A stretch of DNA of 64,000 bases from Pseudomonas sp. PDM14. Its GTDB lineage: Bacteria > Pseudomonadota > Gammaproteobacteria > Pseudomonadales > Pseudomonadaceae. The DNA is taken from NCBI RefSeq assembly GCF_014851905.1, contig NZ_JACVAQ010000001.1, positions 992,001-1,056,000 on the forward strand. The letters run 5' to 3'. Under the pieces are notes generated by a model. The model was not told where the DNA came from. It ran no database searches and worked only from the letters and a program-made list of their open reading frames with translations. Below, piece by piece: positions 38,068 through 49,285 of this stretch; position 1 is the stretch's first letter; every line of letters begins with the position of its first letter. The position numbers were made by a program, and so were the translations under genes.

Positions 38068-38565
38068 TCAGGAGGCGCTGCTGGCTGCGTTTTCGCGACG
38101 GGCCTTGAAGAACGTCTTGAGCAGATCACCGCACTCCTGCGCCAGCACCCCGCCCTCGACCAGCACGCGGTGATTGAGAAAGTCCTGGCTGAAGAACTGC
38201 CCACGGCTGATCACCACGCCAGCCTTCGGCTCCTGGGTGCCGTACACCACGCGCGCGATGCGTGAATGCACGATCAGCCCCGCGCACATGCTGCACGGCT
38301 CCAGGGTGACGTACAGGGTGCTGCCGGGCAGGCGATAGTTCTGTTGCGCCGCCGCAGCCGCGCGGATGGCGACCATCTCGGCATGGGCACTGGGGTCGTG
38401 ACGGGTGATCGGGCAATTGAAGCCGCGACCGATCACCACGCCGTCCTGCACCAGCACCGCACCCACCGGCACCTCGCCCTGGGTCGCGCCCTCGGCAGCC
38501 AGCGCCAGCGCCTCGCGCATGAAGCGTTCGTCCTGGCTACGGTCGATGATCTGCGTTTTCTTCAT
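38068..38565 (-). CDS. tadA: tRNA adenosine(34) deaminase TadA
   Basis: This 165-residue zinc deaminase converts A34 to inosine in tRNA-Arg(ACG). The active-site motif H-A-E-M (His ligand and proton-shuttle Glu) and the P-C-S-M-C-A-G motif (two Cys ligands) are both present, with correct spacing. It follows the multicopper oxidase gene after 43 bp on the same strand. Confidence 0.95.
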   Translation of the reverse strand: MKKTQIIDRSQDERFMREALALAAEGATQGEVPVGAVLVQDGVVIGRGFNCPITRHDPSAHAEMVAIRAAAAAQQNYRLPGSTLYVTLEPCSMCAGLIVHSRIARVVYGTQEPKAGVVISRGQFFSQDFLNHRVLVEGGVLAQECGDLLKTFFKARRENAASSAS

Positions 38566-38608
38566 GCTGTCCTGATCGCCCGTTTGCCGGGCTCGGCCGT
38601 TACCGCGC

Positions 38609-39982
38609 TCATACTACTTCGATCGCGGCCATGAGGCCGGTCTCCATGTGGTCGATCACATGACAATGGAACATCCACACCCCCGGATTATCGGCGACGA
38701 AGGCGATGCGCGCCGTTTCGTTCTTGCCCAGCAGGTAGGTGTCGGTGAAGTACGGCACGATGTCCTTGCGGTCCGAGTCGAGCACCTTGAAGGCCATGCC
38801 GTGCAGGTGGATCGGGTGCTGATACTGGGCCATGTTGCGCAGCACGAAGACGTAGTGCCCGCCCAGCTTGAGGCTGGCGATCGGACGATCGGCACAGGTC
38901 TTGTCGTTGATGTCCCAGGCCTGGCCGTTGATCTGCCAGTACTTGTAGCGCCCCGCCGCCTCATCCGCGGGCGACGCCAGGGCGGCCGCCCACTCGAAGT
39001 TGAAGCGCAGGGTCTCGGCGCGGCTCAGGTCCGGCTCCGGCAAGGGGTTGGCCGGCAGTTCAGCCGGCCAGTCGCCGGGCCGCTCGGTGGTGGCGACGCC
39101 CTTGAGCGTGGCCAGGCGCAGCGGGCCGTTGCGCAGCGACAGTTCGCTGCCAGCGGTCGGCACCTTCAGCGCCAGGTCCAGGCGCATGCCGGGGCCCAGC
39201 CAGTACTCCTTGCCCAGCGGCCGCGGGGTGATCGGGTTGCCATCCAGGGCGTAGATGCGCGCCTCACCCTTGGGCAGGTTGAGGCGATAGGTCACCGTGT
39301 TATCGACGTTGATCAGGCGCAGGCGCACCACCTGGCCGGCGGGCAATTCGAGGGTCGGCAGCGACACGCCGTTGATGCTCGACAGGCGCCCGCGGGTGCC
39401 CTCGCGCGCCGCCTCGCGCGGCACGCTGAAGGCGGTGAATGCGCCCTGCTCGTCGACATGCCAGCTCTTCAGGCACAGCGTGCGCTCGTGGGTGAAGCCG
39501 CTCGGCTCGCGCTCCTCGACGATCAGCGGGCCGACCAGGCCGCGACCCAGCTGCTCGGCGCTGGTGGTGTGCGGGTGGTACCAGTAGCTGCCGGCGTCCG
39601 GAGTGACGAAGTCGTAGTCGAAGTACTCGCCCGGCAGCACCGGCAGTTGCGAGACATAGGGCACACCGTCCATGTCCAGCGGCAGGCGGATGCCATGCCA
39701 GTGGATGGTGCTCGGTACGTCGAGCTTGTTGATGAAGCGCACGCGCAGGCGTTCGCCCTGGCGGCAGCGCAATTCCACGCCGGGCGCCTGGCCGCCATAG
39801 CCCCAGGCCGGGGTGACGTGGCCGGGCACCAGCTCGAGGTCGAAGGGGGCGGCAATCAGTTCGTAGTCGTGGCTCGTCGCGTTATGCGGACGGCCCAGCC
39901 AGTAGCGCGCGCCGCCGGCGCCGAGGCCGACCACGCCAAGACCGGCCAGGCCGGCGAGAATCTGTCTGCGGGTAAAGGTCAT
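38609..39982 (-). CDS. Multicopper oxidase, Tat-exported (ferroxidase/laccase-like)
   Basis: This 457-residue three-domain multicopper oxidase has a twin-arginine signal (M-T-F-T-R-R-Q-I-L-A-G) followed by a hydrophobic Gly-rich stretch. The four copper-ligand motifs are present: H-W-H-G, W-Y-H-P-H, H-P-I-H-L-H-G and H-C-H-V-I-D-H-M. There is no Met-rich CueO-like segment. Possible roles are Fe(II) or Cu(I) oxidation or phenol oxidation. It lies 192 bp downstream of hitB, which favours a link to Fe(III) uptake. The start at 39982 follows AGGAAG and gives a compact signal; an upstream Met exists. Confidence 0.87.
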   Translation of the reverse strand: MTFTRRQILAGLAGLGVVGLGAGGARYWLGRPHNATSHDYELIAAPFDLELVPGHVTPAWGYGGQAPGVELRCRQGERLRVRFINKLDVPSTIHWHGIRLPLDMDGVPYVSQLPVLPGEYFDYDFVTPDAGSYWYHPHTTSAEQLGRGLVGPLIVEEREPSGFTHERTLCLKSWHVDEQGAFTAFSVPREAAREGTRGRLSSINGVSLPTLELPAGQVVRLRLINVDNTVTYRLNLPKGEARIYALDGNPITPRPLGKEYWLGPGMRLDLALKVPTAGSELSLRNGPLRLATLKGVATTERPGDWPAELPANPLPEPDLSRAETLRFNFEWAAALASPADEAAGRYKYWQINGQAWDINDKTCADRPIASLKLGGHYVFVLRNMAQYQHPIHLHGMAFKVLDSDRKDIVPYFTDTYLLGKNETARIAFVADNPGVWMFHCHVIDHMETGLMAAIEVV

Positions 39983-40174
39983 GGGTTCAGCTTCCTGTGA
40001 GGACATACCGCTCTGGCTCATCAGGCATGCGCGAGTGCGTGTGCGGCTTCGCGACGCGCCACTCTGGCGGTGGCGTCGGCCCCTACTCGTTGGTGAGCAA
40101 CAGGGGCCGCACATTCTTGCACAGCCCCCGCGCCCGGGGACACCGCGCAACAGTGACCAGATGCCACAGGCGGA

Positions 40175-41755
40175 TCAGCTGCGCCGGCTGATGTAGGCCC
40201 GCGTGGTGAGCAGGTACACCGGCACGCCGGACACCAGCACGATCAGCGCCGCATAGGGCGCCGCGGCGGCGTACTCGAGGTTTGCCGTGTGCGACCACAC
40301 CGCCGTGGCCAGGGTCTCCAGCCCGGTGGGGCCGAGGATCAGCGTGGCGGTGAGTTCTTTCATGCAGTCGAGGAACACCAGCACGAAGCCGGCGCCGATG
40401 GCCGGAAAGATGATCGGCAGGGTCACCTTGAGAAACGCCACGAACGGCGCGCAGCCCAGGGTCCGCGCCGCCTCTTCCAACTGCGGTGACGCCTTCTCCA
40501 GCGCCACGCGGATCGGCGACTGCGCCAGCGGCATGAACAGCAGCGCGTAGGCCACCAGCAGCAGCGTGCTGGTCTGGTACAGCGCCGGCATGTAGCCGAG
40601 GGCAAAAAACACCAGCGACAGCGCGATGACCAGCCCCGGCAACGCATGCAGCAGGTACGGCAGGCGCTCGGCCAGGCGCGCCAGATGGCCCTGGTAGCGC
40701 ACCACCAGGATGCCGATCGGCAGCGCAGCCAGGCAGCTCAGCAGTGCGCCGCCGAACGACAGCGAGAACGACGAACCGAGCGCCTCCATCACCTCCATCA
40801 GCGGGAAGCTTGCCGAGCTGCCCTGATAGATCCAGAAGCCCAGCATGGTCAGCGGCGTGCCACAACCGATCACCACCAGGGCCACCAGCAACAGCTGGAT
40901 CGGTGCCTGCCATGCACGCAACGTCACTGGCGTCGAGCGCCGCGCCACGCCCTGGCCGGTGCGCGCATAGCCGCGTCCGCGCAGGATGAACTCCAGCCAC
41001 AGCATCACCGAGCACAGCGACAGCAGCAGCGCCGAAAGCATGGCCGCGTTGGTGCTGCTGAACTCCAGTTCGAACTGCTGATAGATCGCCGTGGTGAAGG
41101 TCTGGTAGCGCATGATCGACGGCGCACCGAACTCCACCAGCATGTGCACCGCCACCAGCAGGCTGGTGCCTAGCAGCGTCGGGCGCAGCAGCGGCAGGGT
41201 CACGCGCCAGAAGATCTGCCCGCGGGTGTAGCCGAGCATGCGTGCCGACTCTTCCAGAGCCGGATCGAGGTTGCGCAGGGTCGCCGCCAGCGGCAGGTAC
41301 ACCAGCGGGTACTTCGACAGCACCATCACCAGCACCGTCCCTCCGAGCCCCTCGAACAGCGGGCTGATGGAAATCCAGGTGAAGCCGCTGACGAACGCCG
41401 GGATGGCGAACGGCAGACACAGCAGCACGTTCCACTGCCGGCGCCAGCGCAGGTCGCTACGCTCGATGCACCAGGCCAGCGCCAGGCCGATCAGCGCGCA
41501 GCCAACGGTCACCAGCACCATCAGCTTCATGGTGTTGGCCAGCAGACCGAAAACGAACGGCCGCCAGAGCAGTTGCCAGGCGGTGTGCCAGCCGGACTCC
41601 CAGGTGCGTACCGCGACATAGAACAGCGGCAGCGCGGCGACGATCACCAGCACCAGCACCGGCACCTGCAACCAGAACGGCGGCGACTTGCGCGGCCAGG
41701 CCGAGGTACGTACCGGTGGCGCGACCAGCGTGGGTTCGAGGGCTTCCGGCTGCAT
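40175..41755 (-). CDS. hitB: Fe(III) ABC transporter permease (FbpB/HitB type)
   Basis: This 526-residue inner-membrane protein has two fused BPD_transp_1 halves, about twelve TM helices, each with an EAA loop (E-E-S-A-R-M-L-G-Y-T-R-G and E-E-A-A-R-T-L-G-C-A-P-F). This duplicated layout is typical of FbpB/SfuB/HitB iron permeases. It imports Fe(III) delivered by the adjacent binding protein, whose stop is 2 bp upstream of this ATG, so the two are coupled. No ATPase gene (hitC) is adjacent; it must be encoded elsewhere. Confidence 0.9.
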   Translation of the reverse strand: MQPEALEPTLVAPPVRTSAWPRKSPPFWLQVPVLVLVIVAALPLFYVAVRTWESGWHTAWQLLWRPFVFGLLANTMKLMVLVTVGCALIGLALAWCIERSDLRWRRQWNVLLCLPFAIPAFVSGFTWISISPLFEGLGGTVLVMVLSKYPLVYLPLAATLRNLDPALEESARMLGYTRGQIFWRVTLPLLRPTLLGTSLLVAVHMLVEFGAPSIMRYQTFTTAIYQQFELEFSSTNAAMLSALLLSLCSVMLWLEFILRGRGYARTGQGVARRSTPVTLRAWQAPIQLLLVALVVIGCGTPLTMLGFWIYQGSSASFPLMEVMEALGSSFSLSFGGALLSCLAALPIGILVVRYQGHLARLAERLPYLLHALPGLVIALSLVFFALGYMPALYQTSTLLLVAYALLFMPLAQSPIRVALEKASPQLEEAARTLGCAPFVAFLKVTLPIIFPAIGAGFVLVFLDCMKELTATLILGPTGLETLATAVWSHTANLEYAAAAPYAALIVLVSGVPVYLLTTRAYISRRS

Positions 41756-41757
41756 GC

Positions 41758-42768
41758 TCAGTTCAGACCGACTTCGCGTTCCAGATCCAGCGCGTCTTCG
41801 GCCAGGCCGATCTCCGAGGCGGTGAGCTTCGGCGGGCGCAACTGATCATAGGGCTTGAGCAGCGGATCGGCCGACACGGCCTTGTTCACCGGATACTCGG
41901 CGGACTCGCTGAGGATCGCCTTCTGCCCCGCTTCGCTGACCATGAAGGCAAGGAACTGCTGGGCTTCCTTGGGGTGCTTGCTGGTTTTCACCACCGCCGC
42001 CCCGGACACGCTGGCCAGGCCGCCGGCATCGCCGTCGGCGAAGTAGTGCAGCTTGGAGTTGAGCTCGCCCTTCTCCTTCTTCAGCGCCATCCAGTAGTAG
42101 CTGTTGATCAGCGCCGCGCCGACTTCACCGTTCTCCACCGCCTTCATGGCGATGACGTTATTGGTGTAGGTGGCGCCGAAGGCCTTGAGCCCGGTCAACC
42201 ACTCTTCCGCCGCCTCGCGCCCGTGCAGACGGATCACCGCCGCGACCTGGCCGAGGAATTCGCCGCTGCTGGGCACGAAGGCGATCTTGCCGCTCCACTC
42301 CGGGCTGGCGACATCCAGCACGCTTTTGGGCAGTTCTTCGGCGCTGACCAGCTCCGGGTTGTAGGCAAGGATGCGCACACGCGAGGTAATGCCCAGCCAG
42401 TTGCCGGCGGCGTCGGAGAACTGCGCATCGACCTGGCTCAGCGTGGCCGGGTCGACCGGCGCCAGCAGGCCCTGCTGGCCGAGCTTGATCAGCGGCGGCG
42501 CCTCCTCGGTGTAGATGATGTCCGCAGGTGAGCGTTCGCCCTCTTCGGCAATCTGGTTGGCCAACTGGCCACCACCGCCCTTGCGGATCAGCACCTTGAT
42601 CCCGGTCTGCTCGGTGAAGGCCTTGGCCACGGCGCGGCCGGTCGCATCGTGCTGGCCGTTGTACAGGGTCAGCACCACATCACCGGCAAAGGCTGCCGTA
42701 CTCATCAGACCCGACAGAACCCCGACTGCGCAGGTGCGCAGCAGACCCGTTACAAGACGTGCCGTCAT
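41758..42768 (-). CDS. hitA: Fe(III) ABC transporter periplasmic binding protein (FbpA/HitA type)
   Basis: This 336-residue protein has a signal peptide with cleavage around A-A-F-A-G-D (residue ~28). The mature form begins V-V-L-T-L-Y-N-G-Q-H and contains the N-S-Y-Y-W tyrosine pair that ligates ferric iron in FbpA-type proteins. It binds free Fe(III) without a siderophore. It is the first gene of hitA-hitB, with a weak Fur-like box about 50 bp upstream. Confidence 0.92.
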   Translation of the reverse strand: MTARLVTGLLRTCAVGVLSGLMSTAAFAGDVVLTLYNGQHDATGRAVAKAFTEQTGIKVLIRKGGGGQLANQIAEEGERSPADIIYTEEAPPLIKLGQQGLLAPVDPATLSQVDAQFSDAAGNWLGITSRVRILAYNPELVSAEELPKSVLDVASPEWSGKIAFVPSSGEFLGQVAAVIRLHGREAAEEWLTGLKAFGATYTNNVIAMKAVENGEVGAALINSYYWMALKKEKGELNSKLHYFADGDAGGLASVSGAAVVKTSKHPKEAQQFLAFMVSEAGQKAILSESAEYPVNKAVSADPLLKPYDQLRPPKLTASEIGLAEDALDLEREVGLN

Positions 42769-42818
42769 CAGCCACTCCTCTCGTTATAGGAAATACTCTG
42801 AAACGATTATACGGGCCA

Positions 42819-42835
42819 ATTGAGCTTCATTCTCA
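42819..42835 (-). promoter_or_regulatory. Candidate Fur box upstream of hitA
   Basis: On the minus strand the sequence TGAGAATGAAGCTCAAT matches the left half of the Fur consensus (TGATAAT) in six of seven positions and the right half more weakly. It lies 51 bp before the hitA start. Fur control of hit/fbp genes is expected. Confidence 0.45.
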
Positions 42836-42935
42836 AAAAGCAGACGACCTCGAACGCGACAAAGCGTCGCCAGCAACCGCGATACAGCGCTCGAGCCCAG
42901 CACTGGCGGTGGCTGCAGAGAAAAATCCCGGGCAG

Positions 42936-42968
42936 TAAAAAAGCGTGGGCGCCAGGCGCACCACGCTT
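42936..42968 (-). terminator. Rho-independent terminator of guaA
   Basis: On the minus strand a stem AAGCGTGG-(TGCGCC/GGCGC)-CCACGCTT is followed by TTTTT, about 28 bp after the guaA stop. Confidence 0.9.
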
Positions 42969-42995
42969 CGGTTTACCGCGACGCAGACGCTGCGG

Positions 42996-44576
42996 TTATT
43001 CCCACTCGATGGTGGCAGGCGGCTTGCTCGACACGTCGTAGGTGACGCGGGAGATGCCTTCGATCTCGTTGATGATGCGGTTGGAAACCTTCTCCAGCAG
43101 CTCGTAGGGCAGGTGTGCCCAGCGTGCGGTCATGAAGTCGATGGTTTCCACGGCGCGCAGGGCGACGACCCAGGCGTAGCGACGACCGTCACCGACCACG
43201 CCGACCGACTTCACCGGCTGGAACACCACGAAGGCCTGGCTGGTCTTGTGGTACCAGTCGAAGTTGCGCAGCTCTTCGATGAAGATGTGGTCGGCACGAC
43301 GCAGGATGTCGGCGTACTCCTTCTTCACTTCGCCGAGGATGCGCACGCCCAGGCCCGGACCCGGGAACGGGTGGCGGTAGACCATGTCGTACGGCAGGCC
43401 CAGCTCCAGGCCGATCTTGCGCACTTCGTCCTTGAACAGTTCGCGCAGCGGCTCGACCAGCTTGAACTGCATGTCTTCCGGCAGGCCGCCGACGTTGTGG
43501 TGCGACTTGATCACGTGGGCCTTGCCGGTCTTGGCGCCAGCCGACTCGATCACGTCCGGGTAGATGGTGCCCTGGGCGAGGAACTTCACGTCCTGCAGCT
43601 TGGTGGCTTCCTGATCGAACACTTCGATGAAGCTGCCGCCGATGATCTTGCGCTTCTGCTCCGGGTCGCTGACGCCGGCCAGGCGACCGAGGAACAGCTC
43701 TTCGGCGTTGGCACGGATCACCTTGACGCCCATGTTCTCGGCGAACATCGCCATCACCTGGTCACCTTCGTGCAGGCGCAGCAGGCCGTTGTCGACGAAC
43801 ACGCAGGTCAGCTGCTCGCCGATGGCCTTGTGCAGCAATGCCGCGACCACCGAGGAGTCGACACCGCCGGACAGACCGAGCAGCACCTTGGAGGTGCCAA
43901 CCTGGGCACGCACGGTTGCGATGGCGTCTTCGACGATGTTGGCCGCGGTCCACAGGGCTTCGCAGCCACAGATGTCGAGGATGAAACGCGAGAGGATGCG
44001 CCCGCCCTGCTTGGTGTGGGTTACTTCCGGGTGGAACTGCACGCCGTAGTAGCCGCGGGTGTCGTCGGCCATGGCGGCGATCGGGCAGCTCGGGGTACTG
44101 GCGAGGATGTGGAAGCCGGCCGGGATCTCGGTGACCTTGTCGCCGTGGCTCATCCACACGTCGAGGCCGAACACGCCGTCATCATCCATGTGATCTTCGA
44201 TGCCGTCGAGCAGGCGGCTCTTGCCGACCACGTCGACACGGGCGTAACCGAACTCACGCAGGTCCGAGCCTTGAACACGACCACCGAGCTGCTCGGACAT
44301 GGTCTGCATGCCGTAGCAGATGCCGAAGATCGGTACATTCAGGTCGAACACCGCCTGCGGCGCGCGCGGGCTGTTGGCCTCGTGCACGGACTCCGGGCCG
44401 CCGGCCAGGATGATGCCCTTCGGCGCGTAGGCGCGGATGGCGTCATTCTCCATGTCGAACGGGTGGATCTCGCAGTACACACCGATTTCGCGCACGCGGC
44501 GGGCGATCAGCTGGGTGTACTGCGAACCGAAGTCCAGAATCAGGATGCGGTGGGCGTGAATGTCAGGGTGAGCCAT
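42996..44576 (-). CDS. guaA: GMP synthase (glutamine-hydrolysing)
   Basis: This 526-residue enzyme converts XMP to GMP. The N-terminal class I glutamine amidotransferase shows the nucleophile in G-I-C-Y-G-M-Q and the His/Glu pair in Q-F-H-P-E-V. The central ATP pyrophosphatase carries the P-loop G-L-S-G-G-V-D-S-S, and the C-terminal domain dimerises and ends K-P-P-A-T-I-E-W-E. It lies 117 bp after guaB with a small hairpin between them. Confidence 0.98.
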   Translation of the reverse strand: MAHPDIHAHRILILDFGSQYTQLIARRVREIGVYCEIHPFDMENDAIRAYAPKGIILAGGPESVHEANSPRAPQAVFDLNVPIFGICYGMQTMSEQLGGRVQGSDLREFGYARVDVVGKSRLLDGIEDHMDDDGVFGLDVWMSHGDKVTEIPAGFHILASTPSCPIAAMADDTRGYYGVQFHPEVTHTKQGGRILSRFILDICGCEALWTAANIVEDAIATVRAQVGTSKVLLGLSGGVDSSVVAALLHKAIGEQLTCVFVDNGLLRLHEGDQVMAMFAENMGVKVIRANAEELFLGRLAGVSDPEQKRKIIGGSFIEVFDQEATKLQDVKFLAQGTIYPDVIESAGAKTGKAHVIKSHHNVGGLPEDMQFKLVEPLRELFKDEVRKIGLELGLPYDMVYRHPFPGPGLGVRILGEVKKEYADILRRADHIFIEELRNFDWYHKTSQAFVVFQPVKSVGVVGDGRRYAWVVALRAVETIDFMTARWAHLPYELLEKVSNRIINEIEGISRVTYDVSSKPPATIEWE

Positions 44577-44610
44577 GGCCGTCTCTCGTAGCGGAATTCA
44601 CAAATGACAA

Positions 44611-44628
44611 AGGGCTGATAGCAGCCCT
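44611..44628 (-). terminator. Small hairpin between guaB and guaA
   Basis: A perfect 7-bp stem AGGGCTG / CAGCCCT with a 4-nt loop is followed on the minus strand by TTTGTC. It could lower guaA transcription relative to guaB. Confidence 0.5.
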
Positions 44629-44693
44629 GTGTCTTATCAAACTTCAAAAATCGATTTGCCGCGTCACGAGTGCAGCAGCGGCACACCAATTTT

Positions 44694-46220
<1,527 letters not shown>

Positions 46221-46280
46221 TCACTCAATGCAAAGAATCAATCGGCAAGACACGAAATTGCCGCATCCAGCCCACCTCGC

Positions 46281-46829
46281 TCAGCCGCGCACCTGTACCA
46301 GCGACAACGGGTAGCCCAGGCGCTCGGCGAATTCCTCAAGAAAAGCCTGACGGAAGGTCGCCGCGCCCCAGTTGTTGAAGATGAAACCGAGGTCGGAGAA
46401 GCCGCACGGCTGCAGGAACAGGAAGCCATTGATATCGTCTTCATGGCCGCATTCCGGACAGGTGAAGTTGTCGGTGTCACCGGGCATCCACTCTTCCAGG
46501 CTGTCGAACAGCGCCTCGCCGACTTCTCGCCGGCACTCGGCGCAGCCCGCCTCGTGGTACTCGTCGCTGGGCGTATAGATGCAACGCTTGGTCACCACTT
46601 CCAGGCCATTGAGCGGCCGACCATAGGGCAACCGTTCTGGCCGCTCGACCACCGCGCGGGCACCGGGGGCAATCGCATAGGCCATGCCGCGGCCGCCCCG
46701 ACCGCAGGTGGTCGGCAGCGCCTCGACGATGTCGCGCTTGATCAGCCAGCGCAGCAGCGCCTGGGCCTTGCCTTCGTGCCCGGGCACGCGGGAAATCTGC
46801 GGGACGATGATGGTCTGCTGGTCGCTCAT
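46281..46829 (-). CDS. Conserved hypothetical protein with paired cysteines
   Basis: This 182-residue soluble protein has cysteine pairs A-E-C-x-R-x and T-C-P-E-C-G-H-E-D that look like a zinc ribbon, followed by the conserved aromatic G-F-S-D-L-G-F-I-F-N-N-W-G. Similar Pseudomonas proteins are sometimes labelled sugar-ABC-transporter ATPase, but no Walker A or ABC signature is present, so that label would be wrong here. Function unknown. It stands between guaB (117 bp downstream) and the divergent xseA. Confidence 0.75.
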   Translation of the reverse strand: MSDQQTIIVPQISRVPGHEGKAQALLRWLIKRDIVEALPTTCGRGGRGMAYAIAPGARAVVERPERLPYGRPLNGLEVVTKRCIYTPSDEYHEAGCAECRREVGEALFDSLEEWMPGDTDNFTCPECGHEDDINGFLFLQPCGFSDLGFIFNNWGAATFRQAFLEEFAERLGYPLSLVQVRG

Positions 46830-46953
46830 GGCAAATCACGCTGGCAAAGAGGCGCGCAGCTTAATCGCCATGGCCGGGTCGTCAAGGTCGGTCGTCCGGC
46901 GATTGCCCCACGCGCCTGGAACCCGCCCGCGCAATGCCCGTATCATGCCGGCC

Positions 46954-48333
46954 ATGCTCAACGATCCCTTCCAGCGCCTCGGTCTCGACCGCGACGTCCT
47001 CAGCGTCAGCCAGCTCAACACCCGTGCGCGGACGTTGCTGGAAGACGTGTTCGCCCAGGTCTGGGTCGAGGGCGAAATCTCCAACCTGGCCAAGCCCGCC
47101 TCCGGCCACATGTACTTCACCCTCAAGGACCAGAACGCCCAGGTGCGTTGCGCGCTGTTCCGGCAGAACGCCGCCCGCGTGCGCCAGGCCCTGCGCGACG
47201 GGCTGGCGGTCAAGGTGCGTGGCAAGGTCTCGCTGTTCGAGGGGCGCGGTGACTACCAGCTGATCGTCGACAGCGTCGAGCCCGCCGGTGATGGCGCCCT
47301 GCGCCTGGCCTTCGACGCGCTGAAAGAGAAACTCGCTGGCGAGGGCCTGTTCAGCGCCGAGCGCAAGGTAGCCCTGCCCAGGCACCCGCAACGCATCGGC
47401 ATCGTCAGCTCGCCGACCGGGGCGGTGATTCGCGACATCATCAGCGTGTTCCGCCGCCGCGCACCACAGGTGGCGTTGACTCTGATCCCCACCGCCGTAC
47501 AGGGCCGCGACGCCACCGCGCAGATCGTTCGCGCCTTACAGCTGGCCGACGCCCAGGGCTTCGATGCGCTGATCCTGGCACGTGGCGGCGGCTCGCTGGA
47601 AGACCTCTGGTGCTTCAATGAAGAAGCCGTGGCCCGCACCGTGGATGCCTGCGTCACACCGATCGTCAGCGCCGTCGGCCATGAAACCGACGTGTCGATC
47701 AGCGATTTCGTCGCCGACGTGCGCGCGCCGACACCCTCCGCCGCCGCCGAACTGCTGGCCCCGGACAGCAGCGACCTGCGTCATCGCCTGGACAACCTCA
47801 AACGCCGCCTGCTGTTGCGCATGCAGGGCCGTCTGGCCCATGAACGCCTGCGCCTCGACGGCATCAGCCGCCGCCTGCGTCACCCCGGCGAACGCCTGCG
47901 CCAACAGGCGCAACGCCTCGACGACCTGGACATGCGCCTGCGTCGCGCCCTCGAACAGAGCCTGAGCCGCCGCCAGGAACGCCTGGCGCGCCTCGACGGC
48001 CGCCTGGCCGGGCAACATCCGGGTCGCCAGCTGGCCCTGCTGCGCCAGCGCCTCGACAGCCTCGCCGAACGTTTGCCACGCGCCACGCAACAATTGCTGC
48101 GCCAGCGCCGCCAGGCCCTTGCCAGTCTGGCGCAGACCCTGCAGATCGTCAGCCCGCTGGCCACCCTCGGCCGCGGCTACAGCATCCTCCTCGACGAGCG
48201 CGGCAAGCCGATCCGCAGCGCTGCACAGACCCACCCTGGCCAGCGCCTCAAGGCGCGCCTGGGCGAGGGCGAACTGGAAGTACGCGTGGAAGACAACCAC
48301 CTGACGCCGGTGACCCTGTCGCTGCTCGACTGA
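46954..48333 (+). CDS. xseA: Exodeoxyribonuclease VII large subunit
   Basis: This 459-residue nuclease subunit has an N-terminal OB-fold (V-W-V-E-G-E-I-S-N-L) and a catalytic domain with G-I-V-S-S-P-T-G-A-V-I-R-D and G-G-G-S-L-E-D-L-W-C-F-N, followed by a long coiled-coil/helical arm (~280-400) that binds XseB. It degrades single-stranded DNA. The ATG at 46954 is chosen by similarity; another ATG lies 9 bp upstream. The frame is open much further upstream but that part is antisense to the divergent gene. Confidence 0.95.
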   Translation: MLNDPFQRLGLDRDVLSVSQLNTRARTLLEDVFAQVWVEGEISNLAKPASGHMYFTLKDQNAQVRCALFRQNAARVRQALRDGLAVKVRGKVSLFEGRGDYQLIVDSVEPAGDGALRLAFDALKEKLAGEGLFSAERKVALPRHPQRIGIVSSPTGAVIRDIISVFRRRAPQVALTLIPTAVQGRDATAQIVRALQLADAQGFDALILARGGGSLEDLWCFNEEAVARTVDACVTPIVSAVGHETDVSISDFVADVRAPTPSAAAELLAPDSSDLRHRLDNLKRRLLLRMQGRLAHERLRLDGISRRLRHPGERLRQQAQRLDDLDMRLRRALEQSLSRRQERLARLDGRLAGQHPGRQLALLRQRLDSLAERLPRATQQLLRQRRQALASLAQTLQIVSPLATLGRGYSILLDERGKPIRSAAQTHPGQRLKARLGEGELEVRVEDNHLTPVTLSLLD

Positions 48334-48356
48334 CCTACACACGGAACGCTTCCTTC

Positions 48357-49181
48357 ATGCGCCTGCTTGTCACCCTCCTGTTGTGCCTCACCCTGCCCGC
48401 CTCCGCCCTTGCCGACGGCTTCATCAGCCGCCTGCTGCACAAGCCGGTGCCCGGCGGCGTCGCCGTGCTGCAGCTGGGTGACGCGGCCAGCGCGCCGCAG
48501 GTGCGCTACCAGAACAAGCCGGTGCTGGTGGTCCGTGAGGACGGCAAGCAGTGGATCGCCATCGTCGGCATCCCGCTGACGGTCAAGCCTGGTACCAGCG
48601 AGGCGCAGGTCGACGGGCGCGCCGTGCCGTTCACTGTCGGCAGCAAGCAGTACCGCGAACAACGCATCACCCTGAAGAACACCCAGCAGGTCAACCCGGA
48701 CGCCGCGAACCTCAAGCGCATCGAGCGCGAGCTGGCCGAACAGACCAGGGCCTACCAGCAGTTCAGCGCCCGCCAGCCGAGCAACCTGCTGTTCGACAAG
48801 CCGGTAGATGGCCCGCTCTCCAGCGCCTTCGGCCTGCGCCGCTTCTTCAATGGCGAGGAACGCAACCCACACTCCGGGCTGGATTTTGCCGTCGGTGCCG
48901 GCACGCCGATCAAGGCCCCGGCGGCCGGCAAGGTAATCCTGATCGGCGATTACTTCTTCAATGGCAAGACGGTGTTCGTCGACCACGGCCAGGGCCTGAT
49001 CAGCATGTTCTGTCATATGTCCAAGATCGATGTGCAGCTGGGCCAGGAGCTACCGCGCGGCGGCCTGGTCGGGCGCGTCGGCGCCACCGGCCGCGCCACC
49101 GGCCCGCACATGCACTGGAACGTCAGCCTCAACGATGCGCGGGTCGACCCGGCGATCTTCATCGGCGCGTTCAAACCCTGA
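48357..49181 (+). CDS. M23-family peptidoglycan endopeptidase
   Basis: This 274-residue secreted protein has a signal peptide (cleavage near S-A-L-A-D) and a C-terminal LytM/M23 domain. The zinc-binding motifs are N-P-H-S-G-L-D-F and H-M-H-W-N-V, and G-L-R-R-F-F-N-G-E precedes the domain. It should cleave peptide cross-links in peptidoglycan; regulatory, degraded LytM proteins lack these residues, but here they are intact. 23 bp behind xseA, so probably co-transcribed. Confidence 0.9.
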   Translation: MRLLVTLLLCLTLPASALADGFISRLLHKPVPGGVAVLQLGDAASAPQVRYQNKPVLVVREDGKQWIAIVGIPLTVKPGTSEAQVDGRAVPFTVGSKQYREQRITLKNTQQVNPDAANLKRIERELAEQTRAYQQFSARQPSNLLFDKPVDGPLSSAFGLRRFFNGEERNPHSGLDFAVGAGTPIKAPAAGKVILIGDYFFNGKTVFVDHGQGLISMFCHMSKIDVQLGQELPRGGLVGRVGATGRATGPHMHWNVSLNDARVDPAIFIGAFKP

Positions 49182-49206
49182 AGCATCCACCCGCAGAGCC
49201 CCAATA

Positions 49207-49240
49207 AAAAAGACCGCCGGGTTGCCCCAGGCGGTCTTTT
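49207..49240. terminator. Bidirectional Rho-independent terminator
   Basis: The stem AAAAGACCGCC / GGCGGTCTTTT with an 11-nt loop lies between the convergent M23 and TonB-receptor genes, with A/T runs on both sides. Confidence 0.9.
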
Positions 49241-49285
49241 CATTTCACGGCATCACGCACTACCCGAGGGCAGCGCGCCGCAGGC

